DNA from: Chryseobacterium sp. 6424
GTDB taxonomy: Bacteria > Bacteroidota > Bacteroidia > Flavobacteriales > Weeksellaceae
Reading direction: 5' to 3'
DNA length: 64,000 nt
NCBI RefSeq assembly: GCF_003692615.1
Contig: NZ_CP023540.1
Location: forward strand, 1,488,001 to 1,552,000
Shown: positions 6,446 through 13,726 of the stretch, in pieces
How the letters are laid out: each line of letters starts with the position of its first letter
How positions within the stretch are numbered: the stretch's first letter is position 1
The notes under the pieces: model-generated
Seen by the model: only the letters and a program-made list of their open reading frames with translations
The model's database searches: none
Told to the model about the DNA's origin: nothing
Made by a program: the position numbers and the translations under genes

Positions 6446-8839
6446 ATGAAAAGACGAATCAAACATGTCACGGTTCTCGGTTCAGGAATTATGGGTTCCG
6501 GTATCGCCGCGCACTTCGCCAATATTGGGGTGGAGGTTTCGCTGCTCGATATCGTCCCTTTTGAACTGAACGAAACGGAACAGAAAAAAGGTCTTACCAA
6601 AGACGACAAGGCGGTACGTAACAGAATTGCTTCTGAAAATTTCGAGAAACTTAAAAAAGCCAGCCCGGCACTCCTCTACTCGCCGAAATTCGCGGACAGG
6701 ATTAAAGTCGGAAACTTCGACGATGACCTTCCGAAAATCAAAAATACAGATTGGATCATCGAAGTAGTCGTAGAAAGACTCGATATTAAAAAATCGGTTT
6801 ACGAAAAAATCGAGCAGTTCAGAAAACCCGGAACTTTAGTCTCTTCCAACACGTCCGGAATTCCGATCAACATGCTGGTAGAAGGTCGCAGCGATGATTT
6901 CAGGAAGCATTTCGCCGGTACGCACTTCTTCAATCCGGTGCGTTACCTGCCGCTTCTGGAGGTGATTCCTACTAAAGATACCAATCCTGAAATCGCCCAG
7001 TTCTACATGGATTACGGCGCAAAAATGCTTGGAAAGACGACTGTTTTAGCCAAAGATACTCCGGCATTTATCGCCAACAGAATCGGGGTCTTTTCGATGA
7101 TGAACCTTTTGCATTCGGTGAAGGATCTGGGACTTTCGGTAACGGATATTGATAAACTGACCGGTCCGGTGATCGGGCGCCCGAAATCCGCAACCTTCAG
7201 AACTGCCGATGTGGTGGGACTTGATACATTGGTGATGGTAGCAAACGGCATCAGCGCAAGCGGTGTGGAAGCTTCAAATTCCAATGATGTTTTCAAACTT
7301 CCCGAGTATATCCAGAAAATGGTGGATAACAAATGGTTAGGTTCGAAAACGCAACAGGGTTTTTACAAAAAAATTAAAAATGCCGAAGGAAAATCTGAGA
7401 TTCATGGCCTGAATCTCGACACGATGGAGTACGAACTTCAGGAAAAAAGCAACTTCCCGACGCTAGAACTTACTAAAAATATCGACAAACCGATTGACCG
7501 TTTTAAGGTATTGATCGGTGGTAAGGACAAGGCTGGCGAGCTTTACCGGAAATCTTTCGGGGCGCTTTTCGCGTATGTTTCGCACAAAGTGCCTGAAATT
7601 TCGGATGAAGTTTACAAAATTGACGATGCGATGCGCGCCGGTTTCGGCTGGGAAAACGGTCCGTTTGAAATCTGGGATGCCATTGGCGTTCAGACAGGTA
7701 TCGAACTCGCTACAGAAGCCGGTTACGAAGTTTCAGACTGGGTGAAAAACGTGGAATCTTTCTATAAAGTAAACGAGCAGGGCCATAAAATTTTCTTCGA
7801 CCAAAACAAATCATCTTACGAAAACATTCCAGGGCAGGACGCTTTCATTATCCTCGATAATATCAGAAAAGACAAAACACTTTGGAGCAATTCGGGTGCT
7901 GCGATTCAGGATTTGGGTGACGGAATCATCAATTTCGAGATCCGCTCAAAAATGAATTCACTTGGCGGCGAAGTTCTGGACGGTCTGAACCGCGCTATCG
8001 ACCTCGCTGAAAAGGAATATGACGGTCTTGTCATCGGAAATCAGGGCGCGAATTTCTCTGTCGGAGCTAATCTCGCAATGATCCTGATGATGGCCATCGA
8101 GCAGGATTGGGACGACCTGAATATGGCGATCGCTTATTTCCAGAAATCAATGATGCGCGTGCGTTATTCGTCCATTCCGGTGGTGGTAGCCCCACACGGC
8201 ATGACCCTTGGCGGTGGCTGCGAAATGACGATGCATGCGGACCGCGTGGTTGCCGCCGCGGAAACCTATATCGGCCTCGTAGAAACCGGTGTGGGCGTTA
8301 TTCCCGGAGGTGGCGGTACGAAGGAACTTACTTTAAGAACTTCGCGCGAATTCACCAAAGATGACGTGAAAACCAACCGTTTGCGCGATGCTTTCATGAA
8401 TATCGCAATGGGCAAAGTGGCGACTTCCGCTTATGAAGCTTACGATATGGGAATTCTGGAGCAACATAAAGATCTGGTAGTGGTTGATAAAAACCGACAG
8501 ATCAAAACTGCCAAAATGCTCGCGCTTTCACTTGCCGAACACGGTTACACGCAGCCTATCGAGCAGAAAGTGACTGTTTTAGGTAAAGATGCGCTCGGAA
8601 TGTTCTACGTAGGAACCGACCAGATGCTCGCCGGAAATTACATCTCCGAACACGACAAGAAAATCGCTGACAAACTCGGCTACGTGATGGTTGGCGGTAA
8701 TCTATCAGAACCTACCCAAGTTACCGAACAGTACCTGCTGAACCTTGAACGGGAAACCTTCCTGCAACTCTGCGGCGAAAGAAAAACCCTTGAACGAATT
8801 CAGCACATGCTGCAGAAGGGAAAGCCGCTTCGTAATTAG
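6446..8839 (+). CDS. fadN: 3-hydroxyacyl-CoA dehydrogenase/enoyl-CoA hydratase (FadN-type)
   Basis: A 797-residue bifunctional beta-oxidation enzyme. An N-terminal NAD-binding domain opens with GSGIMGSG (12-18), followed by 3-hydroxyacyl-CoA dehydrogenase C-terminal domains, one near 195-300 (PAFIANRIGVF motif) and a second after about 365 (AGFGWENGPFE). The crotonase-like part lies in the C-terminal half, with GMTLGGGCEM and GVGVIPGGGGTKEL motifs. This order (dehydrogenase first, hydratase last) is that of Bacillus FadN rather than E. coli FadB. It sits second in the marR-fadN-fadA-fadE operon. Its stop codon TAG lies within the first copy of a short repeat that continues into the four-helix-bundle element. 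Confidence 0.93.
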   Translation: MKRRIKHVTVLGSGIMGSGIAAHFANIGVEVSLLDIVPFELNETEQKKGLTKDDKAVRNRIASENFEKLKKASPALLYSPKFADRIKVGNFDDDLPKIKNTDWIIEVVVERLDIKKSVYEKIEQFRKPGTLVSSNTSGIPINMLVEGRSDDFRKHFAGTHFFNPVRYLPLLEVIPTKDTNPEIAQFYMDYGAKMLGKTTVLAKDTPAFIANRIGVFSMMNLLHSVKDLGLSVTDIDKLTGPVIGRPKSATFRTADVVGLDTLVMVANGISASGVEASNSNDVFKLPEYIQKMVDNKWLGSKTQQGFYKKIKNAEGKSEIHGLNLDTMEYELQEKSNFPTLELTKNIDKPIDRFKVLIGGKDKAGELYRKSFGALFAYVSHKVPEISDEVYKIDDAMRAGFGWENGPFEIWDAIGVQTGIELATEAGYEVSDWVKNVESFYKVNEQGHKIFFDQNKSSYENIPGQDAFIILDNIRKDKTLWSNSGAAIQDLGDGIINFEIRSKMNSLGGEVLDGLNRAIDLAEKEYDGLVIGNQGANFSVGANLAMILMMAIEQDWDDLNMAIAYFQKSMMRVRYSSIPVVVAPHGMTLGGGCEMTMHADRVVAAAETYIGLVETGVGVIPGGGGTKELTLRTSREFTKDDVKTNRLRDAFMNIAMGKVATSAYEAYDMGILEQHKDLVVVDKNRQIKTAKMLALSLAEHGYTQPIEQKVTVLGKDALGMFYVGTDQMLAGNYISEHDKKIADKLGYVMVGGNLSEPTQVTEQYLLNLERETFLQLCGERKTLERIQHMLQKGKPLRN

Positions 8840-9270
8840 AAGTTAGACATTAGGAATTAGAAGTTAGATGAAAACACACAGATTACGGGATTTACTTATT
8901 TGGCAAAAGTCGATAGCTTTAGTTAAAAATATTTATTTATTGACTGAAAATATAACGACTAAAGAGACCTATGGGTTAATCTCGCAAATTAGAAGATGTG
9001 CTGTTTCAATCCCTTCTAATATCGCTGAAGGAGCTGGAAGAAATAATCCTAAAGAATTTTATCAATTTTTAGGTATTGCAAATGGTTCTAGCTATGAATT
9101 AGAAACTCAATTGCTTTTATTAGTTGAATTAAATTTCAAAAGCGAGGAAGAAATTCAGCCTTTATTAAATGTTTTAATGGAAATTCAAAAGATGATTTAC
9201 AAATTCAAAACTAGTTTAATGAATGGTTAGGCTCTAACTTCTAACCTCTCATTTCTAAAATCTAAAACAA
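8834..9270. mobile_element. Putative small repeat-bounded element carrying an S23-type ORF, inserted in the fad operon
   Basis: The 436-base gap between fadN and fadA holds one ORF with repeats on both sides. On the left the 14-mer AATTAGAAGTTAGA occurs twice (8834-8847 and 8855-8868). On the right TCTAACTTCTAA (9233-9244) is the perfect reverse complement of its last 12 bases, and looser matches continue to about 9268. The inside is visibly richer in A+T than the neighbouring fad genes. The left repeat supplies the fadN stop, and its second copy ends in the A of the ORF's ATG. No transposase is present. Calling it mobile is inference from structure and composition. Confidence 0.5.
8868..9230 (+). 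CDS. Four helix bundle protein (S23/23S rRNA intervening-sequence family)
   Basis: A 120-residue helical protein: MKTHRLRDLLIWQKSIALV at the start, ISQIRRCAVSIPSNIAEGAGR (about 40-60) and FYQFLGIANGSSYELETQL (about 65-83). The SIPSNIAEG core and the GSxxELETQL helix are hallmarks of the family first seen in intervening sequences of 23S rRNA, related to the Avd accessory proteins of diversity-generating retroelements. The molecular function is unknown. No rRNA and no retroelement is nearby. It lies in sense orientation inside the beta-oxidation operon and is flanked by inverted 12-base repeats. Its codons are much more A/T-rich than those of fadN and fadA, which suggests later arrival. Confidence 0.88.
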   Translation: MKTHRLRDLLIWQKSIALVKNIYLLTENITTKETYGLISQIRRCAVSIPSNIAEGAGRNNPKEFYQFLGIANGSSYELETQLLLLVELNFKSEEEIQPLLNVLMEIQKMIYKFKTSLMNG

Positions 9271-9275
9271 AAAAA

Positions 9276-10454
9276 ATGAAACAAGCATATATCATAAAAG
9301 GTTACAGAACCGCAGTCGGAAAAGCGCCGAAAGGCTCCCTGCGCTTCACGCGCCCCGATGTGATGGCGGCCACGGTGATCGAAAAACTGATGGCTGACGT
9401 ACCACAACTTGATAAGAACAGAATCGATGACCTTATCGTCGGGAACGCGATGCCGGAGGCCGAACAGGGTCTTAACGTAGCGCGTCTTATTTCCCTCATG
9501 GGTCTTCAGACCGACAAAGTTCCGGGCGTGACCGTGAACCGCTACTGCGCTTCGGGTTCGGAAGCCATCGCCATCGCTTCCGCGAAAATTCAGGCTGGTA
9601 TGGCAGATTGCATCATTGCCGGCGGTACCGAATCGATGAGTTATATCCCGATGGGTGGCTACAAACCTGTGCCGGAAACCGACATCGCAAAATCAAATCC
9701 CGACTATTACTGGGGAATGGGCTACACGGCAGAAGCGGTGGCCAATGAATACAAAGTTTCGCGCGAAGCGCAGGATCAGTTCGCATACGAATCTCATCAA
9801 AAGGCTTTGAAAGCCATTGAAGAAGGCAGATTTGCCAACCAGATCGTGCCAATTCCGGTGGAATACAACTTCCTGGATGAAAACCAGAAGATACAGACCA
9901 AAAAATTCGATTTTGCGGTAGATGAAGGCCCACGAAAAGACACGAGTATGGAAGGTTTGGCCAAGCTTCGTCCGGTTTTTGCAAACGGCGGAAGCGTAAC
10001 CGCAGGTAACTCCTCGCAGATGAGCGACGGTGCCGCCTTCGTGATCGTGATGAGCGAAGACATGGTGAAGGAACTCGGTTTGGAACCGGAAGCACGTTTG
10101 GTTTCTTATGCCGCGGCTGGTCTGGAACCAAGAATTATGGGTATGGGTCCGCTTTACGCCATCCCGAAAGCTTTGAAACAGGCTGGGCTCGAGCTTAAAG
10201 ACATCGACCTTATCGAAATGAACGAAGCTTTCGCTTCGCAGTCAGTGGCGATCATCAACGAACTCGGTATGAATAAAGAAATCCTGAACGTAAACGGTGG
10301 CGCCATCGCCCTCGGTCACCCGCTGGGTTGCACGGGCACCAAACTTACGGTACAGCTTCTCGACGAAATGAAACGGCGCGGCAGCAAATACGGCATGGTC
10401 ACCATGTGCGTAGGAACGGGCCAGGGCGCAGCAAGTATTTTTGAATTATTATAA
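9276..10454 (+). CDS. fadA: Acetyl-CoA C-acyltransferase (3-ketoacyl-CoA thiolase)
   Basis: A 392-residue thiolase that cleaves 3-ketoacyl-CoA with CoA, releasing acetyl-CoA in the last step of each beta-oxidation round. The nucleophilic cysteine is C91 in NRYCASG; the GHPLG histidine is H348 and the second catalytic cysteine C378 in the MCVGTGQG motif. Length and motif spacing fit FadA/FadI thiolases; a biosynthetic acetoacetyl-CoA thiolase is less likely given the neighbours. It was presumably next to fadN before the S23-type element separated them. The following gap to fadE carries a second, ORF-less repeat element. Confidence 0.95.
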   Translation: MKQAYIIKGYRTAVGKAPKGSLRFTRPDVMAATVIEKLMADVPQLDKNRIDDLIVGNAMPEAEQGLNVARLISLMGLQTDKVPGVTVNRYCASGSEAIAIASAKIQAGMADCIIAGGTESMSYIPMGGYKPVPETDIAKSNPDYYWGMGYTAEAVANEYKVSREAQDQFAYESHQKALKAIEEGRFANQIVPIPVEYNFLDENQKIQTKKFDFAVDEGPRKDTSMEGLAKLRPVFANGGSVTAGNSSQMSDGAAFVIVMSEDMVKELGLEPEARLVSYAAAGLEPRIMGMGPLYAIPKALKQAGLELKDIDLIEMNEAFASQSVAIINELGMNKEILNVNGGAIALGHPLGCTGTKLTVQLLDEMKRRGSKYGMVTMCVGTGQGAASIFELL

Positions 10455-10556
10455 CTGTACAATGTAAAATGTACAATGTATAATGTACAAAGTACGATGA
10501 CAACTTAACAAATTTCTAATCAACCCCAGGTACATTGTACTTAGTACATTGTACAT
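10455..10556. repeat. ORF-less inverted-repeat element between fadA and fadE
   Basis: TGTACAATGTA occurs at 10456-10466 and 10470-10480, followed by the related AATGTACAAAGTAC. About 50 bases on, the inverted form appears: TACATTGTAC (10531-10540) and TACATTGTACA (10545-10555, exact reverse complement of the left unit). The two sides can pair into a long imperfect hairpin. Layout mirrors the element at 8834-9270 but with a different repeat unit and no ORF. It separates two genes of one operon, so it is unlikely to be a plain terminator. Confidence 0.6.
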
Positions 10557-10573
10557 AAATACAACAAAAAGCT

Positions 10574-12355
10574 ATGAGCGATACAACCACAAAAACCCTA
10601 ATCGGCGGCGATTTCCTGATCACTGAAACGTCCGCACAGAACATTTTTACTTTAGAAGATCTATCTGAAGAGCAAAAAATGCTGCGCGATTCCGCGCGTG
10701 AATTCATCGACAGAGAAGTGATTCCACACAACGAAAGATTCGAGAAAAAAGATTACGCCCTTACCGAAGAAAAAATGCGCCAGCTCGGCGAACTCGGCTT
10801 GCTGGGCATCGCGGTACCCGAGGAATATGGCGGCCTGGGGATGGGCTTCGTCTCTACCATGCTGGCCTGCGACATTGTGTCGGGAGCGAACGGATCTTTG
10901 GCCACGGCTTACGGCGCGCACACCGGTATCGGCACGCTGCCAATCCTGCTTTACGGAACCGAAGAGCAGAAACAGAAATACCTGCCCGACTTGGCGACCG
11001 GCCAAAAATTCGGTGCGTACTGTCTTACAGAACCTGATGCAGGTTCCGACGCGAACTCCGGCAAGACCAAAGCAAAACTTTCTGAAGACGGCAAACACTA
11101 CATCATCAACGGACAGAAAATGTGGATTTCGAACGCCGGTTTTGCCGAAATCTTCATCGTCTTCGCTAAGATTGATGATGATAAAAACATCACAGGCTTC
11201 ATCGTGGAAAGAGAAGGTACCGAAGGGCTTTCCTTCGGCGAAGAAGAGCACAAGCTGGGCATCCGCTCCTCCTCTACCCGCCAGGTTTTCTTCAATGACA
11301 TGAAAGTACCGGTGGAAAATCTTCTGGGAGAAAGAAACAATGGTTTCAAGATCGCGCTGAACGCCCTGAATGTAGGAAGAATCAAACTCGCGGCGGCCAA
11401 CCTCGATGGTCAAAGAAGAATCTTGGGCAACGCGATAAAATACGCGAATGAAAGAAAGCAGTTCCAGGTACCGATTTCGTCTTTCGGCGCGGTACGCAAG
11501 AAAATCGCAGAGATGGCAACCGGAGTTTTCGTATCAGAAGCGGGATCTTACCGTGCGGCAAAAGATATCCAGAATAAGATCGATGAGCTGGTAGCGGGCG
11601 GCATGAATCACCAGGAAGCTGAGCTGAAAGGTGTGGAAGAATTCGCTGTGGAAGCGTCTATCCTTAAAGTTTTCGTGTCTGATCTTACGCAGCACACCGC
11701 GGACGAAGGTTTGCAGATCTACGGCGGAATGGGCTTCTCGGAAGATGCACCGATGGAAGCGGCGTGGCGTGACGCGCGAATTGGCAGGATCTACGAAGGA
11801 ACAAATGAAATCAACCGACTTCTATCTGTGGGAATGCTGATCAAGCGTGCCTTCAAAGGTCAGCTTGACCTGATGGGCCCTGCGATGGCTGTGGGGAAAG
11901 AACTGATGGGCATCCCGTCCTTCGATGTGCCGGATTATTCTGAACTTCTCAGCGAAGAAAAAGCGGTGATCGCCAACCTTAAGAAGGTATTTTTAATGGT
12001 TTCCGGCGCTGCGCTTCAGAAATATATGATGGAAATTGAGAAACAGCAACATTTACTCCTCAACGCATCTGAAATTCTGAACCAGATTTACATGGCAGAA
12101 TCGGCGGTGCTGAGAGCTGAAAAACATTTCAGCGCAGACGCTGTGGAAGTTGCGATGGCACAGCTGAACCTTTACAAAGCGGTAGAAAAAACCATTTCGG
12201 CTGCCAAAGAAGGTATCATTTCATTCGCAGAAGGCGATGAGCAGCGTATGATGCTATCCGGTCTGCGCCGCTTCACGAAGTACGCCAACCAGCCGAACAT
12301 CATCGCGTTGACAGAAAAAATCGCGGCGCACTTTATTGAGAAAGGACATTATTAA
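10574..12355 (+). CDS. fadE: Acyl-CoA dehydrogenase (FadE-type)
   Basis: A 593-residue FAD enzyme that introduces the trans-2 double bond in acyl-CoA, first step of beta-oxidation. The ACAD core covers about residues 35-410: CLTEPDAGSDANS (about 155-167) contacts FAD, and IYEGTNEINRLL (about 407-418) contains the usual catalytic-glutamate region. A helical C-terminal extension of roughly 180 residues is typical of the 590-residue Gram-positive/Bacteroidota FadE and distinguishes it from 380-residue ACADs. Electrons presumably pass to an electron-transfer flavoprotein encoded elsewhere. Last gene of the operon; a bidirectional terminator follows 25 bases after the stop. Confidence 0.94.
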   Translation: MSDTTTKTLIGGDFLITETSAQNIFTLEDLSEEQKMLRDSAREFIDREVIPHNERFEKKDYALTEEKMRQLGELGLLGIAVPEEYGGLGMGFVSTMLACDIVSGANGSLATAYGAHTGIGTLPILLYGTEEQKQKYLPDLATGQKFGAYCLTEPDAGSDANSGKTKAKLSEDGKHYIINGQKMWISNAGFAEIFIVFAKIDDDKNITGFIVEREGTEGLSFGEEEHKLGIRSSSTRQVFFNDMKVPVENLLGERNNGFKIALNALNVGRIKLAAANLDGQRRILGNAIKYANERKQFQVPISSFGAVRKKIAEMATGVFVSEAGSYRAAKDIQNKIDELVAGGMNHQEAELKGVEEFAVEASILKVFVSDLTQHTADEGLQIYGGMGFSEDAPMEAAWRDARIGRIYEGTNEINRLLSVGMLIKRAFKGQLDLMGPAMAVGKELMGIPSFDVPDYSELLSEEKAVIANLKKVFLMVSGAALQKYMMEIEKQQHLLLNASEILNQIYMAESAVLRAEKHFSADAVEVAMAQLNLYKAVEKTISAAKEGIISFAEGDEQRMMLSGLRRFTKYANQPNIIALTEKIAAHFIEKGHY

Positions 12356-12373
12356 TCCTTTAAGTAAACACAC

Positions 12374-12411
12374 AAAAAAAGGGCTTCAGAAATTCTGAAG
12401 CCCTTTTTTAT
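12374..12411. terminator. Bidirectional rho-independent terminator after fadE
   Basis: GGGCTTCAG (12381-12389) pairs with CTGAAGCCC (12395-12403), with a run of A before and of T after. It serves both fadE (plus) and the convergent T9SS protein gene (minus). Confidence 0.9.
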
Positions 12412-12425
12412 GATCGATAAGGAGA

Positions 12426-13313
12426 TTATTTCTTCATGATCTTTTTCGTCAGGATTCCTTTAGAGGTATTAGCCTGCAGAAGGTATCCACCAGCCTTCAG
12501 ACCACTCAGGTTGATCTGGCTGTTTCCTGAAGCGTCCTTCAAAACTAGTTTACCGGAAAGGTCGAAAACTTCTACACTGTTGATCTTACCATCTGTTTTT
12601 ATCTGTACAAAATCTGCGGTAGGGTTAGGGTAAACGTAGAAGTTATCGGCAGTTGCTACTGCTTTTGTAGATAAATTGGCAGCATCCTCGATTTTTATGT
12701 TATCTACAGTAAAACCGGTACCATAATCATCGTAGTAGAAATCTATGACATTAAATCCTGTTACTGGTGCAGAAACCGCTTTTATACCGTAAGACACATT
12801 ATTCACAAAATACTGTGTCGTTCTGGCGGTCATGTCAACTACCATCTTGAAGTTATACCAGGTGTTCGGCGTAAGATTAAGTGTAGTATCTTCAAGCGTC
12901 TCTGCATTTAAGATGCTTACGTTACCATCCATATAATTAACACGGAAAGCCGCAACAGGCTCATAATCTGTATCCCAAACTGCCATGGTATAGTCAGATC
13001 CCATCAAACCATCGAACTTGAAATCGAAAGAGAATTGTGTTTTATCAAATGCGGTTACGGTTTTCTCTACACCGGCCACCTCTTCATACTCATTGCTGAT
13101 GAAATGGAGGGATCTACTGCCGTCGGTAGATGAAGCTGTGGTTACCATACCGGTATTCGGATCGATTGTTTCGCCCCAATAAGTCCAGCCTTGTTGGCCA
13201 TTGATATCGCCCAGATTGTAGCCTTCAGAAGCTTCGAATGAAATTTTTGTTTGTGCCTGTACGCTTAAACTCATCAAAGCAATACATACGCTCGTTAATA
13301 AAGTTTTTCTCAT
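12426..13313 (-). CDS. Secreted protein with T9SS C-terminal sorting domain
   Basis: A 295-residue secreted protein. The signal peptide (about residues 1-20, ending QAQ) is followed by a beta-rich domain (about 22-215) with WTYWGETIDP, FSFDFKFDG and WYNFKMVVDMTARTTQYFVN stretches, similar to LamG/concanavalin-like sandwich domains. A type A T9SS sorting domain occupies about 224-295: FYVYPNPTADF, VEVFDLSGKLV, LKAGGYLL and a basic KKIMKK end. It would cross the outer membrane through the type IX machine and stay at the surface or be released. No substrate can be assigned. The promoter region carries an 18-base palindrome, suggesting regulated expression. Confidence 0.85.
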   Translation of the reverse strand: MRKTLLTSVCIALMSLSVQAQTKISFEASEGYNLGDINGQQGWTYWGETIDPNTGMVTTASSTDGSRSLHFISNEYEEVAGVEKTVTAFDKTQFSFDFKFDGLMGSDYTMAVWDTDYEPVAAFRVNYMDGNVSILNAETLEDTTLNLTPNTWYNFKMVVDMTARTTQYFVNNVSYGIKAVSAPVTGFNVIDFYYDDYGTGFTVDNIKIEDAANLSTKAVATADNFYVYPNPTADFVQIKTDGKINSVEVFDLSGKLVLKDASGNSQINLSGLKAGGYLLQANTSKGILTKKIMKK

Positions 13314-13347
13314 AGAAAATAAAAATTAGGTTTGTTTAACAATAATA

Positions 13348-13355
13348 CAAACATA
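13348..13355 (-). promoter_or_regulatory. -7 box of the T9SS protein gene
   Basis: The minus strand reads TATGTTTG (TAnnTTTG), 34 bases before the ATG. No -33 TTG is seen; the palindrome at 13363-13380 covers that region. Confidence 0.5.
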
Positions 13356-13362
13356 GTAAAAA

Positions 13363-13380
13363 CTCATGGAAATCCATGAG
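13363..13380. promoter_or_regulatory. 18-bp palindrome upstream of the T9SS protein gene
   Basis: CTCATGGA (13363-13370) and TCCATGAG (13373-13380) are perfect inverted arms around AA. It lies 7 bases upstream of the -7 box on the minus strand, where a repressor or activator could sit. The rest of the gap to the antiporter gene (13381-13675) shows no coding signal I can support. Confidence 0.45.
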
Positions 13381-13675
13381 AATTATACAGTCAGTAATCT
13401 AAATAATTGATTTTTTCTCAAACACTCAATTTGCAAATAAGGTTGACTCCCCTGCTTTAAATAAAAATGTGTTGGAACAAGTTTCAATCTTTTATGTAAG
13501 CTAAATTTGCGGCAGCATTCTATAATACCCAAATTGAAGTCTAACCATCAATGATGTAGATTTATGCGTCATCGAAGAGTCTAAATCCAAACGTGCTTCT
13601 TAAAGGTAGCAGTTCGATGTCTAATAGTGGAAAACCAACATCTAAAGCGGCTCAAAACTTTAAAAAATAAATCCT

Positions 13676-13705
13676 TTGAAAAACTGATGCATTTCCTTAT
13701 TTTTG
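13676..13705 (+). promoter_or_regulatory. Promoter of the antiporter gene (TTG-N19-TATTTTTG)
   Basis: A -33 TTG (13676-13678) and a -7 box TATTTTTG (13698-13705) are separated by 19 bases, matching the Bacteroidota sigma-A consensus. The predicted transcript starts near 13711, which rules out the upstream ATG at 13703 and supports translation from ATG 13727. Confidence 0.65.
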
Positions 13706-13726
13706 GGAAAACCAAGATTTTCACCA

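Noticed and set aside
8834..8868. Repeats considered as the start of a CRISPR array
   Set aside because: Only two copies, 7 bases apart, with an inverted copy on the other side of an ORF; no spacers and no cas genes.
9613..10131. Minus-strand open frame of 172 codons within fadA
   Set aside because: Antisense to thiolase, very rich in Pro, Arg and Ser, no family resemblance.
10661..11413. Minus-strand open frame of 250 codons within fadE
   Set aside because: Antisense to a conserved enzyme; composition follows from the G+C-rich codon pattern of fadE.
12426..13313. Adhesin or toxin role for the T9SS protein
   Set aside because: Only the sorting domain and a generic beta-sandwich-like region are visible; no catalytic or binding motif supports a specific function.
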